This document shows, piece after piece, positions 7,247 through 16,579 of a DNA stretch of 64,000 bases. Every line of letters begins with the position of its first letter. Position 1 is the first letter of the stretch. Both the position numbers and the translations under genes were made by a program. Source of the DNA: Hyalangium ruber (GTDB lineage: Bacteria > Myxococcota > Myxococcia > Myxococcales > Myxococcaceae); NCBI RefSeq assembly GCF_034259325.1, contig NZ_JAXIVS010000008.1, forward strand, positions 372,001 to 436,000. Reading direction: 5' to 3'. The notes under the pieces are model-generated. The model did no database searches. It saw only the letters and a program-made list of their open reading frames with translations, and was not told the origin of the DNA.

Positions 7247-8658
7247 GCCGGAAGCGCTTTCGGCTCCCGGGCGGGCTGCTGCTCCGCATCTACCTGGTGG
7301 GTATCGCCCAGTTCGTTCTCATCGTCATGGTGGTGATCAGCACCCGAGACCTCATCGCGGAGCCTCCTCCGACGCGGCGGGATCCCGAGCAGCAGATGGC
7401 CTTCCTGGTTTCGGAGTGGTCGTTGTTCCTGCGGCAGCCCGAGGCGTTGCAGGCGGCGATGGAGCGGTCGGCGCACCACCTCGGGACTCAAGCGACGATT
7501 CGCACCCTGGAGGGCCAGGTGCTGGCCTCCAGCGCCTCGCCTCCGCTGGATGCGCTCTCCACCGAGGCGCTCGAGCAGCTCTCGCGGGAGCACGCCTTGG
7601 TTGAAGGGGAGCCTCCCCGGATGGCTGCGGCGATCCTCCCGAGGGAGGGGCCAGCGGAGGCGTACGTCGTGTTCGGGCAGCGGCTTCATCGAGGGCCGCC
7701 CCGGGGGCCTCCTCGCGGCCCGCCGCCCATCAACTTCGCGGTGCTCATCACACTGGTGCTGGGCTGCACGGCCATCACCTCCATTGCGTTCGCCCGGACG
7801 CTGGCGGTGCCCTTGCAACGGCTGGCGGAGGTAGCTCGCGCCTTCGGTACGGGGAAGTTGGATGCCCGCGTGCGCCTGCGTCGCCGTGACGAGCTGGGGC
7901 AGGTGGCCGACGCCTTCAATGAGATGGCAGAGCACATCACCCGCTTGCTCCGCTCTCAGAAGGAGCTGCTCGCCAACGTGTCGCATGAGCTACGCACGCC
8001 GCTGGCGCGCATCCGCGTGGCGCTGGACCTGGCGGCCGAGGGGGACGCGGAGCTGGCCCGGGAGTCCCTGGCGGACATCACCACGGACCTGACGGAGCTG
8101 GAGCGGCTGATCTCGGACGTGCTCACGGCGGCCCGGTTGGATCTCGCCACGGACCAGACGCCCGGCGCCGTGCCGCCGCTGCGCCGGGAGCGGGTAGAGG
8201 TGCAGCCCCTCATCGACAAGGCTACGGCACGCTTCCGGGCGGACCGTCCAGGGCATCAGTTGGAAGTGAGCGTGGAAGGGCCGCTGCCCGCGTTGGATGC
8301 GGACCCGGTGCTGCTGCGCCGCGCGCTGGACAACCTGCTGGACAACGCGGGCAAGTACTCGGAGCCCGGCACCACGGTGCGGCTGACGGCCCGGCGCACG
8401 GAGACGGGCCTCACGTTCGAGGTGGCCGATCAGGGGATCGGCATCGACGCGAGCGACATGCCCCACCTCTTCACGCCGTTCTTCCGCAGCGACCGGAGCC
8501 GGGCTCGGACCACGGGTGGAGTGGGGTTGGGGCTCGCGCTCGCCCGCCGCATCGTCGTGGCGCACGGGGGCACGCTGGTGCTGGAGAGCCAGTCGGGCGC
8601 GGGCACCAAGGCTCGCATCGACCTGCCCGAGTACAAGAGCACGACAGAATCGCAGTGA
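7243..8658 (+). CDS. Membrane sensor histidine kinase
   Basis: The 471-residue kinase starts at a TTG (7243) overlapping the regulator stop. The order is: membrane helix at about 12-33, a periplasmic sensor region of about 120 residues, an odd RGPPRGPPRGPPP proline-arginine stretch just before the second helix (about 163-184), HAMP, HisKA with His248 in NVSHELRTPL, and HATPase_c with NLLDNAGKYS, GIGID and GLGLALARRIV. The layout is that of CpxA/RstB-type kinases. The Arg/Pro-rich segment next to the membrane is unusual. It ends 19 bases from the convergent DUF47 gene. Confidence 0.9.
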   Translation: MSRKRFRLPGGLLLRIYLVGIAQFVLIVMVVISTRDLIAEPPPTRRDPEQQMAFLVSEWSLFLRQPEALQAAMERSAHHLGTQATIRTLEGQVLASSASPPLDALSTEALEQLSREHALVEGEPPRMAAAILPREGPAEAYVVFGQRLHRGPPRGPPRGPPPINFAVLITLVLGCTAITSIAFARTLAVPLQRLAEVARAFGTGKLDARVRLRRRDELGQVADAFNEMAEHITRLLRSQKELLANVSHELRTPLARIRVALDLAAEGDAELARESLADITTDLTELERLISDVLTAARLDLATDQTPGAVPPLRRERVEVQPLIDKATARFRADRPGHQLEVSVEGPLPALDADPVLLRRALDNLLDNAGKYSEPGTTVRLTARRTETGLTFEVADQGIGIDASDMPHLFTPFFRSDRSRARTTGGVGLGLALARRIVVAHGGTLVLESQSGAGTKARIDLPEYKSTTESQ

Positions 8659-8677
8659 GAGACTGCATCCTTCGGCG

Positions 8678-9304
8678 TCAGGAGTGCTCCAGGACCACAC
8701 CTTCAATGACGTCGGCGACGTCGAGGCAGCGGTCCGTGGCGGTTTCGAGGAGATCGTAAATCTCCTTCCATTTGATGACGGTGAGGTGGTCGGCGCCGCT
8801 CTTGAAGAGCCGCCCCATCCCCGCGCGCAGGGCCTCGTCCGCCTGCGTCTCCAAACGCTTGATGTCCTTGCACCCGGTCAGGATCTGCTCTGGCTGCTTG
8901 ATGAGCCGCAGCTTCGAGACCACCTCCTGGACCTTCTCCGTCGACAGCACCAGCAGGCGCGCCAGCTCCGTGGCCTCCGGCAGGCTGGAGGGGATCTCGT
9001 AGAAGTGGAGCCGAGACGCCGCGGCGTTGGTGAAGTCCAGCACGTCGTCGATGCGTGACAGCAGCGAGTGGATCTGCGTCCGATCGAATGGGGTGATGAA
9101 CTCCTTGTGCAGCCGGGTGAAGGCGACGTGCGTCACGGAGTCGCCCTTGTGCTCCAGCTCCTTGAGCGCCTGCACCCGGGACGCCACGTCCCGGTAGTCG
9201 CTCAGCAGGGAGTGCAGCAGCCGCGCGCCCTCGACGGTCACCGCGCACTGGGCGTCGAAGTCATCGAAGAAGTGATCGGATCGGGGCATCAACTTTTGGA
9301 GCAT
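8678..9304 (-). CDS. DUF47 family (PhoU-like) phosphate transport accessory protein
   Basis: The 208-residue all-helical product matches the DUF47/TIGR00153 family: an N-terminal FFDDFDAQC, then KELEHKGDSVTH with the E-x3-D metal-binding pattern, RTQIHSLLSRIDDVLDF, and a C-terminal repeat ending ATDRCLDVADVIEGVVL. The start has GGGAGG six bases upstream. Members usually sit next to a PiT low-affinity phosphate transporter. None is present here; instead the gene closes an operon with an outer-membrane porin and a polyphosphate polymerase, 43 bases after the porin stop. Confidence 0.88.
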   Translation of the reverse strand: MLQKLMPRSDHFFDDFDAQCAVTVEGARLLHSLLSDYRDVASRVQALKELEHKGDSVTHVAFTRLHKEFITPFDRTQIHSLLSRIDDVLDFTNAAASRLHFYEIPSSLPEATELARLLVLSTEKVQEVVSKLRLIKQPEQILTGCKDIKRLETQADEALRAGMGRLFKSGADHLTVIKWKEIYDLLETATDRCLDVADVIEGVVLEHS

Positions 9305-9347
9305 GGAACCTCCCGCACACGTTGTGACCGCACTGCCTGGAGCCGCA

Positions 9348-10517
9348 TCAGAAGTTCACCTGCAGCTGGACCAGCAGGGCTCGCCGCGAGGCGAGGTCCT
9401 CGTCCAGGGCGAGGAGTGAGGCGGGGACCTCCGCGCCCGCCTTGCGGACCTCGAACTGCGCCTGCACCCGCCACAGGTCCCACTGCCCGGCGTTGAGGCC
9501 CAGAGCGCCCTCCCAGAGCAGGTCCGAGGAGCGGTCGAGGTCCGGATCGAGCGCCGAGAGCATCGCAAAGGGCTCGACATATGCCCCGCCCGCGCTGGTT
9601 CCGCCCCAGCGCCACGCCGTCACCGCGCGCCCGGTGAGCAGGGGCCCCTCCGTTCCCGTGAGGAAGGTGGCGCGCCCGGCGTGTACCTCCGCCCAGGTGC
9701 GCAGGCCGCCTTGGCTGAGCGGGAGCGTGTGCTGGACATCCAGCCCGCTCATCCAGCTGTGGTGGTCACTGTTGGAGTTGGCGCCCGCGGGCTGCAGCAG
9801 CGCAGAGGCCCCCACCTCCCAGTTGCCCGAGGCCCACGTGCCCCGGAGCGCGGGGACGAGGCCGAGCCCCTTGTCGAGCGCGATCTTCTTGTCCGTGTCA
9901 CGCGTCTGCCACACCCCCGCGCGCAGCTTCAGGTCCTGCGTGCAGCCTGCACACTTCCACTCGAGCTGGGCGCCCGTGCTCCGGCCGGTGAAGCCCAGGG
10001 CGCTGTTCAGCACATCGCGCAGCAGGCCGCGCCGGACGAGCGGAAGGCTCCGGGTCGATTCGAGCTCCACCAGAGAGAGGGGTACTTTGAAGCGGCCGGC
10101 CCGGACGGAGAGTCCCTTGGTGACCTTCAGCCAGGCGAAGGCATCCTTCAGCTCACCCTGCGCCGCATCGAACTCCACCACGGCGCGCAGGCGCTTCTTC
10201 CACTTGTAGGTGAACTCGAGGCGCGCGGCGGGGACGGTGAGCTCTCCGGCCCACGCGCCGCCCTGCGGAACCTCCAGCGTCTCGCGCACGGACATGCGTC
10301 CTCCCACTTCCACCGAGCCGAGCGCGGTGGAGAGGGTGAGCGGCGCATCGTCCGTGGCGGGTGTCGCGGGTTCCGAAGCCGGGGGTTCCGTGTCTGGAGG
10401 GGCGGGGGCATCCGAGGGCGTCAGCGCCGGCTCTTGTGCGCGGGCGGGACGGCCTGTGAGCAGGAGCGTGGCGAGGAGCACGCCCCAGAGGGACGGGCAG
10501 CGGAGCAGGGAAGTCAT
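9348..10517 (-). CDS. Phosphate-selective porin O/P family outer-membrane protein
   Basis: The product is 389 residues from the ATG at 10517, with a type I signal ending ARA before QEPAL and a Pro/Ala-rich linker of about 50 residues. The rest alternates as beta strands and follows the OprO/OprP family: EFTYKWKKRLRAVVEFD, then KDAFAWLKVTKGLSVRAGRFKVPLS, then LPLVRRGLLRDVLN, and a C-terminal strand ending in Phe (LVQLQVNF), as outer-membrane barrels do. It probably lets phosphate or polyphosphate cross the outer membrane. It lies between the VTC polymerase gene (38 bases upstream) and the DUF47 gene, which supports a phosphate role. Confidence 0.75.
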   Translation of the reverse strand: MTSLLRCPSLWGVLLATLLLTGRPARAQEPALTPSDAPAPPDTEPPASEPATPATDDAPLTLSTALGSVEVGGRMSVRETLEVPQGGAWAGELTVPAARLEFTYKWKKRLRAVVEFDAAQGELKDAFAWLKVTKGLSVRAGRFKVPLSLVELESTRSLPLVRRGLLRDVLNSALGFTGRSTGAQLEWKCAGCTQDLKLRAGVWQTRDTDKKIALDKGLGLVPALRGTWASGNWEVGASALLQPAGANSNSDHHSWMSGLDVQHTLPLSQGGLRTWAEVHAGRATFLTGTEGPLLTGRAVTAWRWGGTSAGGAYVEPFAMLSALDPDLDRSSDLLWEGALGLNAGQWDLWRVQAQFEVRKAGAEVPASLLALDEDLASRRALLVQLQVNF

Positions 10518-10555
10518 CACGAGGTGAAAGTCCTTGAGAGGGGCGGCGCGGCCAG

Positions 10556-11320
10556 CTACCGGGAGCCAGGCAGGAGCCGCGTGCCGCCGAAGAGGGCGCG
10601 CATTCCCTGCTCGAACTTCGAGCCCTGGGTCTCGGAGTGCTCCAGGGGCTGGAGGGCCTTCTCCAGCCACGAGGGCCCGCGACCCAGCCACTTCACTTCG
10701 AGCAAGGGGACCGACGCGCGCTGGAGCACTTGCGTGGGCGCGGCGGCCCCTCCAGGAGTGGGCGGAAGCGCGAAGGTGAGCTCCTCGTCCAGGGTGATGC
10801 GGACCAGGCCCAGGGGGGCCATGTGGGTGGTGCGCCGGTACCAGGCCATCACCCACGGCTTCACCGGGCCGAGGGTGGACTGCCGCAGCAGCGCGCTCGC
10901 CGGGCTCGACTCGGGCAGCGGGTCGCCCGACAGCAGCGCGTTCGCCTCTTCCGCCGAGAGCAGGCAGCGCGCCTTCATGCGGCGCTCGCCGGTGCTGATC
11001 TTCAGCTCGAGGTAGCGCACGCCGGTCAGGATGGGAGCATCGGTGAGTTGCGCTGCTCCCGCGTACTCCCGCAGCCGCAGGCGCTGGGCCAGGCCGCTTC
11101 CACGGGAGCCCAGCAGGTCCAGCTCCTCCGTGTCGAAGTACGTCGTGCGCGTGAAGGCGTACGGGTGGTCCAGCGCGTACACGAGGGGCTCGGTGAAGGG
11201 CCCCACGGCGCAGAGGAAGTCCTCGACCGCCTCACGAGGGGGCTGAAACCGACGCTCGTGATCCAATTCAGGTGAGGAGTGCTCCATCGAAGAAGAACCC
11301 GTGTAGGCGAGGGCGCTCAT
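10556..11320 (-). CDS. VTC domain polyphosphate polymerase
   Basis: This is a 254-residue protein if it starts at the ATG at 11320; ATGs at 11287 and 11473 are also in frame. It follows the VTC triphosphate-tunnel fold: HERRFQPP (basic residues), RTTYFDTEELD, QRLRLREY, YLELKIS, AWYRRTTH, VRITLDEEL, LLEVKW and a final SKFEQGMRAL. In yeast Vtc4 these basic and acidic strands line the tunnel that makes polyphosphate from ATP. No SPX or membrane domain is attached, so this is a soluble bacterial type. It leads an operon with a porin and a PhoU-like protein. Confidence 0.82.
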   Translation of the reverse strand: MSALAYTGSSSMEHSSPELDHERRFQPPREAVEDFLCAVGPFTEPLVYALDHPYAFTRTTYFDTEELDLLGSRGSGLAQRLRLREYAGAAQLTDAPILTGVRYLELKISTGERRMKARCLLSAEEANALLSGDPLPESSPASALLRQSTLGPVKPWVMAWYRRTTHMAPLGLVRITLDEELTFALPPTPGGAAAPTQVLQRASVPLLEVKWLGRGPSWLEKALQPLEHSETQGSKFEQGMRALFGGTRLLPGSR

Positions 11321-11384
11321 GGGGGTGGTCTCGTTCCGGTTGCATGCCGGCGCTGGGGCTGCGAGGAGACACCCTGCCTGGGGG

Positions 11385-11413
11385 CTGTGACTTGTTCGTT
11401 GCGTGTCTGTGAC
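11385..11413. promoter_or_regulatory. Paired CTGTGAC direct repeats, candidate regulator site
   Basis: Two exact CTGTGAC heptamers (11385-11391 and 11407-11413) start 22 bases apart, which is two helical turns. They lie 65 to 93 bases upstream of the VTC gene's start codon, where an OmpR/PhoB-type activator would bind. Pho-box half-sites have a similar spacing, but this sequence is not a standard Pho box. A nearby inverted repeat, CCCTGGT (11494-11500) with ACCAGGG (11518-11524), may be a separate terminator or operator. Confidence 0.35.
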
Positions 11414-11557
11414 GAAGTATTTCCTTGGCGGAAGCTCGTTCCGTGAGCCTGAGCGGTCGCCATTATCAAGCAAGGCTTAACAGCCCATTAGCTCCCTGGT
11501 GCCTAGTCCGCTGAGGGACCAGGGCTTATTTCTCTGGTGTCGCTTCAACATCAGGGG

Positions 11558-11799
11558 ATGGAAATGAAACTGCTCGCCGCGACGGTCATGTCGCTTGCGC
11601 TGTTCGCTTCGGCGTTCGCCCAGACAAACCCCACGAGAGCCGCCACGGGGCCGGGCGCCCCCCCGGTCGCCTCAAGCGGGAATTCACAGACGCTGCAGAC
11701 ACCGCGATGACGCATATCGCCATTCAGGAACAGCTCGACGGCAAGGTCGTCGAGTGGATGGAGAAGGTCAGCGACGCGCAGTACGGCGAGCTGCCGTAA
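11558..11799 (+). pseudogene. Decayed cupin-domain gene: signal peptide joined to a C-terminal tail
   Basis: From the ATG at 11558 a 50-codon frame gives a clear type I signal peptide ([18 protein letters not shown] then QTNP) and stops at 11710. In another frame 11707-11799 reads [10 protein letters not shown], then [13 protein letters not shown] and a stop. That second piece matches, from memory, the end of secreted cupin proteins ([10 protein letters not shown]-x-LDGK-x-V-x-WMEKV). Those proteins also start with this sort of signal, so an internal deletion with a frameshift has removed the cupin barrel. Such cupins are often neighbours of aldo/keto reductases, as here. Either piece could still be expressed as a small peptide, but I consider decay more likely. 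Confidence 0.6.
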
Positions 11800-12822
<1,023 letters not shown>

Positions 12823-12910
12823 GCACGGTGAAATGCGAGTCGCAGAGACTCAGGGCCGGAGTGGGTGTACCGGTTCGAGCGGTTGAGGCAATCAGGAGTT
12901 CGCGACCCGC

Positions 12911-14542
12911 ATGCACGTCTTTGAGATCATCATCGCGTTGTTGCTCGTCGGCGCGGGCCTCACCGCGCTGTCCCGACGCCTCGGGACTCCTTATCCAGCG
13001 TTGGTGGCGCTCGCCGGCGCCGGCCTGGCGCTCGTTCCTGGCACGCCAACGCTTGTCCTGGATCCCGAGCTCGCGCTCACGCTGTTCGTCGCGCCGGTGC
13101 TGCTGGACGCCGCGTTCGATAGCTCTCCGCGTGACCTCCGGGCGAACTGGCGGACCGTCACGGGCCTCGCCATCGGCGCCGTGGTGCTCACCATCGTCGT
13201 CGTCGCGGTGGTGGCCCGCCTGCTCGTACCCGACATGCCCTGGGCCGTCGCGGTCGCGCTCGGCGCGATCGTCGCGCCCCCGGACGCGGCGGCCGCGACC
13301 GCTGTACTCAAGCAGCTCCGTCCGCCGCATCGCCTCCTCGTCATCCTCGAGGGCGAGAGTCTCTTCAATGATGCGAGCGCGCTGCTGATCTACCGTCTCG
13401 CCGTCGGGGCCGCGCTCGCGGGGACGCTGTCGCTGGCGGGTGTGATCCCGATGCTCTTCGTCGTCACCGTGGGCAGCGTGGTGCTCGGGTTCGTGCTGTC
13501 GCGGCTGATCGTTCTGCTGACCGCGCGGATGCACGACGTCGCCATCGCGGTCGTCGTTCAGTTCTGCGGGACGTTCGCGGTTTGGATTCTCGCGGAGCGG
13601 CTCCACCTCTCCGGCATCCTGACCGTGGTCGTCTTCGCGATGGCGACCGCTCGCCGCGTCGCGGACGTGACCCCGGCGCGTCTCCGGATCCCGTCGTACG
13701 CGGTCTGGGAGTTCGCGGTGTTCGTGTTGAACGTGCTCGCCTTCATCCTCGTCGGGTTCCAGCTGAAGGCGATCCTCAGCCGGCTCGATTCACTGACGCT
13801 CATCGAGTACTCCGGTGTCGCGGCCGCGGTGTGCGTCGCGACGATCCTCGCGCGGATCGCATGGGTGTCGGGCGCAGCGGCCTTCAGTCGCTGGCGGTGT
13901 CGTCCGGCGCAGGACGGCACGACGGGGAAGCGGGACACGGTGGCCCTGTCGAATCGCGCCGCGGCGGTCGTCGGATGGTGCGGCATGCGAGGGATCGTGA
14001 CGCTCGCCACGGCTCTCGCGCTTCCGACCGGCGGGTCCGACGGGCCCGCGTTTCCCTATCGCGATCTGGTCCTGTTCACCGCGTTCGCCGTCGTGCTCGG
14101 GACACTCGTCGTCCAGGGCATGACGCTGCGTCCACTCATCAACGTGCTCGAACTCGAGGATGACGGCTCGGTGGAGCGCGAGGTGCGACTCGCCCGGGTC
14201 GAGACGTTGCGCGCCGCGCTCTTGGCCACGGCCGAGCTGCCTGGCGAGGAGATGTCGGAACTGCTGCGTCGCCGCTACGAGGTCATGCTGCGGCGCGCCG
14301 AAGCGGAGCTGGCCAGCAACGGCAGCGCGCCTCATGGGGCGCCAGCGAGTGACGGTCACACGTTCAACGTCGACGCGGACTTCGTGCGCAAGGCCACCTC
14401 GGCCGAGCGGCAGCGGCTCCTCTCGCTGCGGGCGGACGGCACCATCGGCGATGCGGCCTTCCAGCGCGTCGAGCAGGAGCTCGACTTGGAGGAGTTGGAT
14501 TTGCAGCAGCTCGCTCCCGGCGCCGATGCCGGGAGGGCTTAG
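12911..14542 (+). CDS. CPA1 family Na+/H+ antiporter
   Basis: The 543-residue inner-membrane protein has about twelve hydrophobic segments followed by a cytoplasmic tail of about 120 residues. CPA1 hallmarks are the acidic pair in APPDAAAATAV (helix 5, ion binding) and EGESLFNDASALLIY. The exchange of Na+ or K+ for H+ serves pH and salt balance. AGGAG precedes the start. The tail is charged and helical, as in NhaP/YjcE proteins, and probably regulatory. It shares direction with the genes on either side, with 88 bases before it and 26 after it. Confidence 0.9.
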   Translation: MHVFEIIIALLLVGAGLTALSRRLGTPYPALVALAGAGLALVPGTPTLVLDPELALTLFVAPVLLDAAFDSSPRDLRANWRTVTGLAIGAVVLTIVVVAVVARLLVPDMPWAVAVALGAIVAPPDAAAATAVLKQLRPPHRLLVILEGESLFNDASALLIYRLAVGAALAGTLSLAGVIPMLFVVTVGSVVLGFVLSRLIVLLTARMHDVAIAVVVQFCGTFAVWILAERLHLSGILTVVVFAMATARRVADVTPARLRIPSYAVWEFAVFVLNVLAFILVGFQLKAILSRLDSLTLIEYSGVAAAVCVATILARIAWVSGAAAFSRWRCRPAQDGTTGKRDTVALSNRAAAVVGWCGMRGIVTLATALALPTGGSDGPAFPYRDLVLFTAFAVVLGTLVVQGMTLRPLINVLELEDDGSVEREVRLARVETLRAALLATAELPGEEMSELLRRRYEVMLRRAEAELASNGSAPHGAPASDGHTFNVDADFVRKATSAERQRLLSLRADGTIGDAAFQRVEQELDLEELDLQQLAPGADAGRA

Positions 14543-14568
14543 GACTCGAGTTCAGGAGGAGGCAGCAG

Positions 14569-15261
14569 ATGAATGGGGCGAGGCGGCCGTACGTGATTTG
14601 CCACATGGTTCCCTCCGTCGATGGGAGGATCGACGTCACGCGCTGGAAGCTCCCGCCCAGTGCCCTGGCCGAGTACGAGCGCACGGCCCAGACCTTCGAC
14701 GCCGATGCGTGGATGATCGGCCGGATCTCCATGGAGCCCTACGCCGGGAAGGCCAGGGTTCCAACGCGCAAGACGCCGGGGCCGATTTCGAGGACGGACT
14801 TCATCGCGAGGAGCGATGCGGAGTCCTACGCCATCGCGCTGGACCCCTCCGGCAAGCTCACCTGGAAGTCGAACTCCATCGATGAGGAGCACGTGATTAC
14901 GGTCCTCACCGAGCAGGTCTCGGACGACTACCTGGCCTTCCTTCAATCCAAGGGTGTCTCCTACCTGTTTGGCGGCAAGACGGAGTTGAACCTGAAGAGG
15001 GTGCTCGAGAAGCTCCGGAAGGAGTTCGGCATCAAGAAGCTGCTCCTCGAGGGAGGCGGGAAGATCAACGGCTCGTTCCTGGCCGCGGGCCTCATCGATG
15101 AGCTGAGCGTGCTGGTGGCACCCATCGCGGATGGTTCCATCGGCACCCCGTCGCTCTTCGATGCGAGAGAGGGAAAAGGGCCCACTCGCCACCTCAAGCT
15201 GATCTCCTTCGAGAAGCGCACAGGTGACCTGCTTTGGCTGCGCTACAAGCTGAAGCGCTGA
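14569..15261 (+). CDS. RibD C-terminal domain / dihydrofolate reductase-like protein
   Basis: The 230-residue product has the deaminase-reductase fold: PYVICHMVPSVDGRI at the N-terminus (NADPH-binding start), ADAWMIGRISMEPY, SYLFGGKTELN, and KKLLLEGGGKINGSFLAAGLIDELSV, which is the typical cofactor GGG turn. It lacks a deaminase domain. Stand-alone RibD_C proteins reduce varied substrates and their roles are mostly unknown. A strong GGAGGAGG lies ahead of the ATG. Confidence 0.85.
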   Translation: MNGARRPYVICHMVPSVDGRIDVTRWKLPPSALAEYERTAQTFDADAWMIGRISMEPYAGKARVPTRKTPGPISRTDFIARSDAESYAIALDPSGKLTWKSNSIDEEHVITVLTEQVSDDYLAFLQSKGVSYLFGGKTELNLKRVLEKLRKEFGIKKLLLEGGGKINGSFLAAGLIDELSVLVAPIADGSIGTPSLFDAREGKGPTRHLKLISFEKRTGDLLWLRYKLKR

Positions 15262-15269
15262 CGTCCAGG

Positions 15270-15310
15270 CCCTGCTTCGCCAGGGACACCCTCAGCTGGC
15301 TTGGGCTGAG
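15270..15310. terminator. Candidate bidirectional terminator between convergent genes
   Basis: Two short hairpins lie in the gap between the convergent genes: CCCTG/CAGGG (15270-15274 and 15281-15285) and CTCAGC/GCTGAG (15291-15296 and 15305-15310). No T-run is present. The call rests on position. Confidence 0.3.
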
Positions 15311-15322
15311 ACAACCGGGGAA

Positions 15323-16579
15323 TCAGCTCTGGGACAGCCGCTGCCACAGCACGGAGCTCATGGCCTTGGTTCCGATGAGGATCGACTCTTCGTCGGCATC
15401 GAAGTCAGGGAAGTGCGGAGCGCCGAGGATGCCGCGCGCGGGATTCGCCACGCCGAGAAGGAACATCGTCCCGGGGAGCTGTTGGAGGAAGAGCGCGAAG
15501 TCCTCACCGGAGTAGATGTGCGTCGCGTGGAGGGTGAGCACGTTGCCTTCGCCGACGGCTTCCGCGAGCGTGGGCGCGGCCCCGGCCGTGACCTGAGGAT
15601 CGCTCGACATGCTGGGAAACGGCGCATCACGGAACGAGAGCTGATAGCCCGTGGCACCGAGCTCGCGTTCCACGGCCTCCTTCACGGACTGGCGCAGCTG
15701 CGGGTACATGGAATCCGAGGACGCCTTCACCGTTCCGCGAACGAGGAAGCGTGTGGGAACGTCCGAAGGTGAGATCTTCACATTCATGTAGATGGCCGTG
15801 GAATACGGCCCGCCCGGCTTCTGGATGTCGGCGAGATAGGGCGCTACCTGCTCGGCCTGCTTGAGGGGCGCGACCGTGCCGAACTCCGAGAGGCGCGCCT
15901 GGAGACGTTGGGCGACCGCCGAGGTGGCATGCTCGCCGGTGAGCTCGAGCGTGAACTGGTCGAGCCCCGCGAAGACCGCGCCCTGGGCAACAGTGCCTAC
16001 CCGGAACGGGAAGGAGTGGAGGGCGTAGATGACATCCGGGCGCGGATCGACGAGCGCGCCGTCGCGGATCATCGCTTGAGCGCCCTGGATGTTCTCCTCG
16101 GCCGGCTGGAACAGGAACACAGCGGTCCCTGGCATCTGCTCCCGGAGAGAGGACAGGATGCTCGCCACGCCAATACCGATGGCGGTGTGCAGATCATGCC
16201 CGCACACATGCTGAACGCCGGGAACCGTGGAGCCGTACTCACGCCCGGGCGGTTCCTGGCCGACGACGGCGTCCATGTCCGCACGGTAGGCGACAACCGG
16301 GCCCGGGCGGCCGCCGCGGAGGATGCCGACCACCCCATGCCCTCCGATGCCCGTGCGCACCTCGAGCCCCAGCGCCGTCAGGCGCTCCGCAACCACGCCG
16401 GCGGTCCGGCGCTCGGTGCCAGAGAGCTCGGGGTGGCGGTGGAGATCGCGGCGGATGGAGATCAACTCTGGCTGCAGGGCCGTGGCCTTCTCCGTGATGG
16501 TCGCCAGGGGCGATTCCTGGGGAGCGGGCGTCTTTCCACACGAGGTCAGCAGGAGCGCTGCCAGGACGAGTCGTTTCAT
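15323..16579 (-). CDS. M20 family amidohydrolase/peptidase lipoprotein
   Basis: The 418-residue product begins with a short signal and lipobox (ALLLTSC, Cys14), so it is attached to a membrane outside the cytoplasm, which is unusual for this family. Family features are RRDLHRHPELSGTE, VAYRADMDAV (metal-binding Asp), the VCGHDLHTA metal site, FLFQPAEEN with the catalytic Glu pair, and a late HATHIYSGEDFALF. It resembles amidohydrolases that cut N-acyl amino acids, indole-acetyl conjugates or hippurate. The start overlaps the end of the TetR gene by four bases, so it is coupled to its likely regulator. Confidence 0.88.
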   Translation of the reverse strand: MKRLVLAALLLTSCGKTPAPQESPLATITEKATALQPELISIRRDLHRHPELSGTERRTAGVVAERLTALGLEVRTGIGGHGVVGILRGGRPGPVVAYRADMDAVVGQEPPGREYGSTVPGVQHVCGHDLHTAIGIGVASILSSLREQMPGTAVFLFQPAEENIQGAQAMIRDGALVDPRPDVIYALHSFPFRVGTVAQGAVFAGLDQFTLELTGEHATSAVAQRLQARLSEFGTVAPLKQAEQVAPYLADIQKPGGPYSTAIYMNVKISPSDVPTRFLVRGTVKASSDSMYPQLRQSVKEAVERELGATGYQLSFRDAPFPSMSSDPQVTAGAAPTLAEAVGEGNVLTLHATHIYSGEDFALFLQQLPGTMFLLGVANPARGILGAPHFPDFDADEESILIGTKAMSSVLWQRLSQS

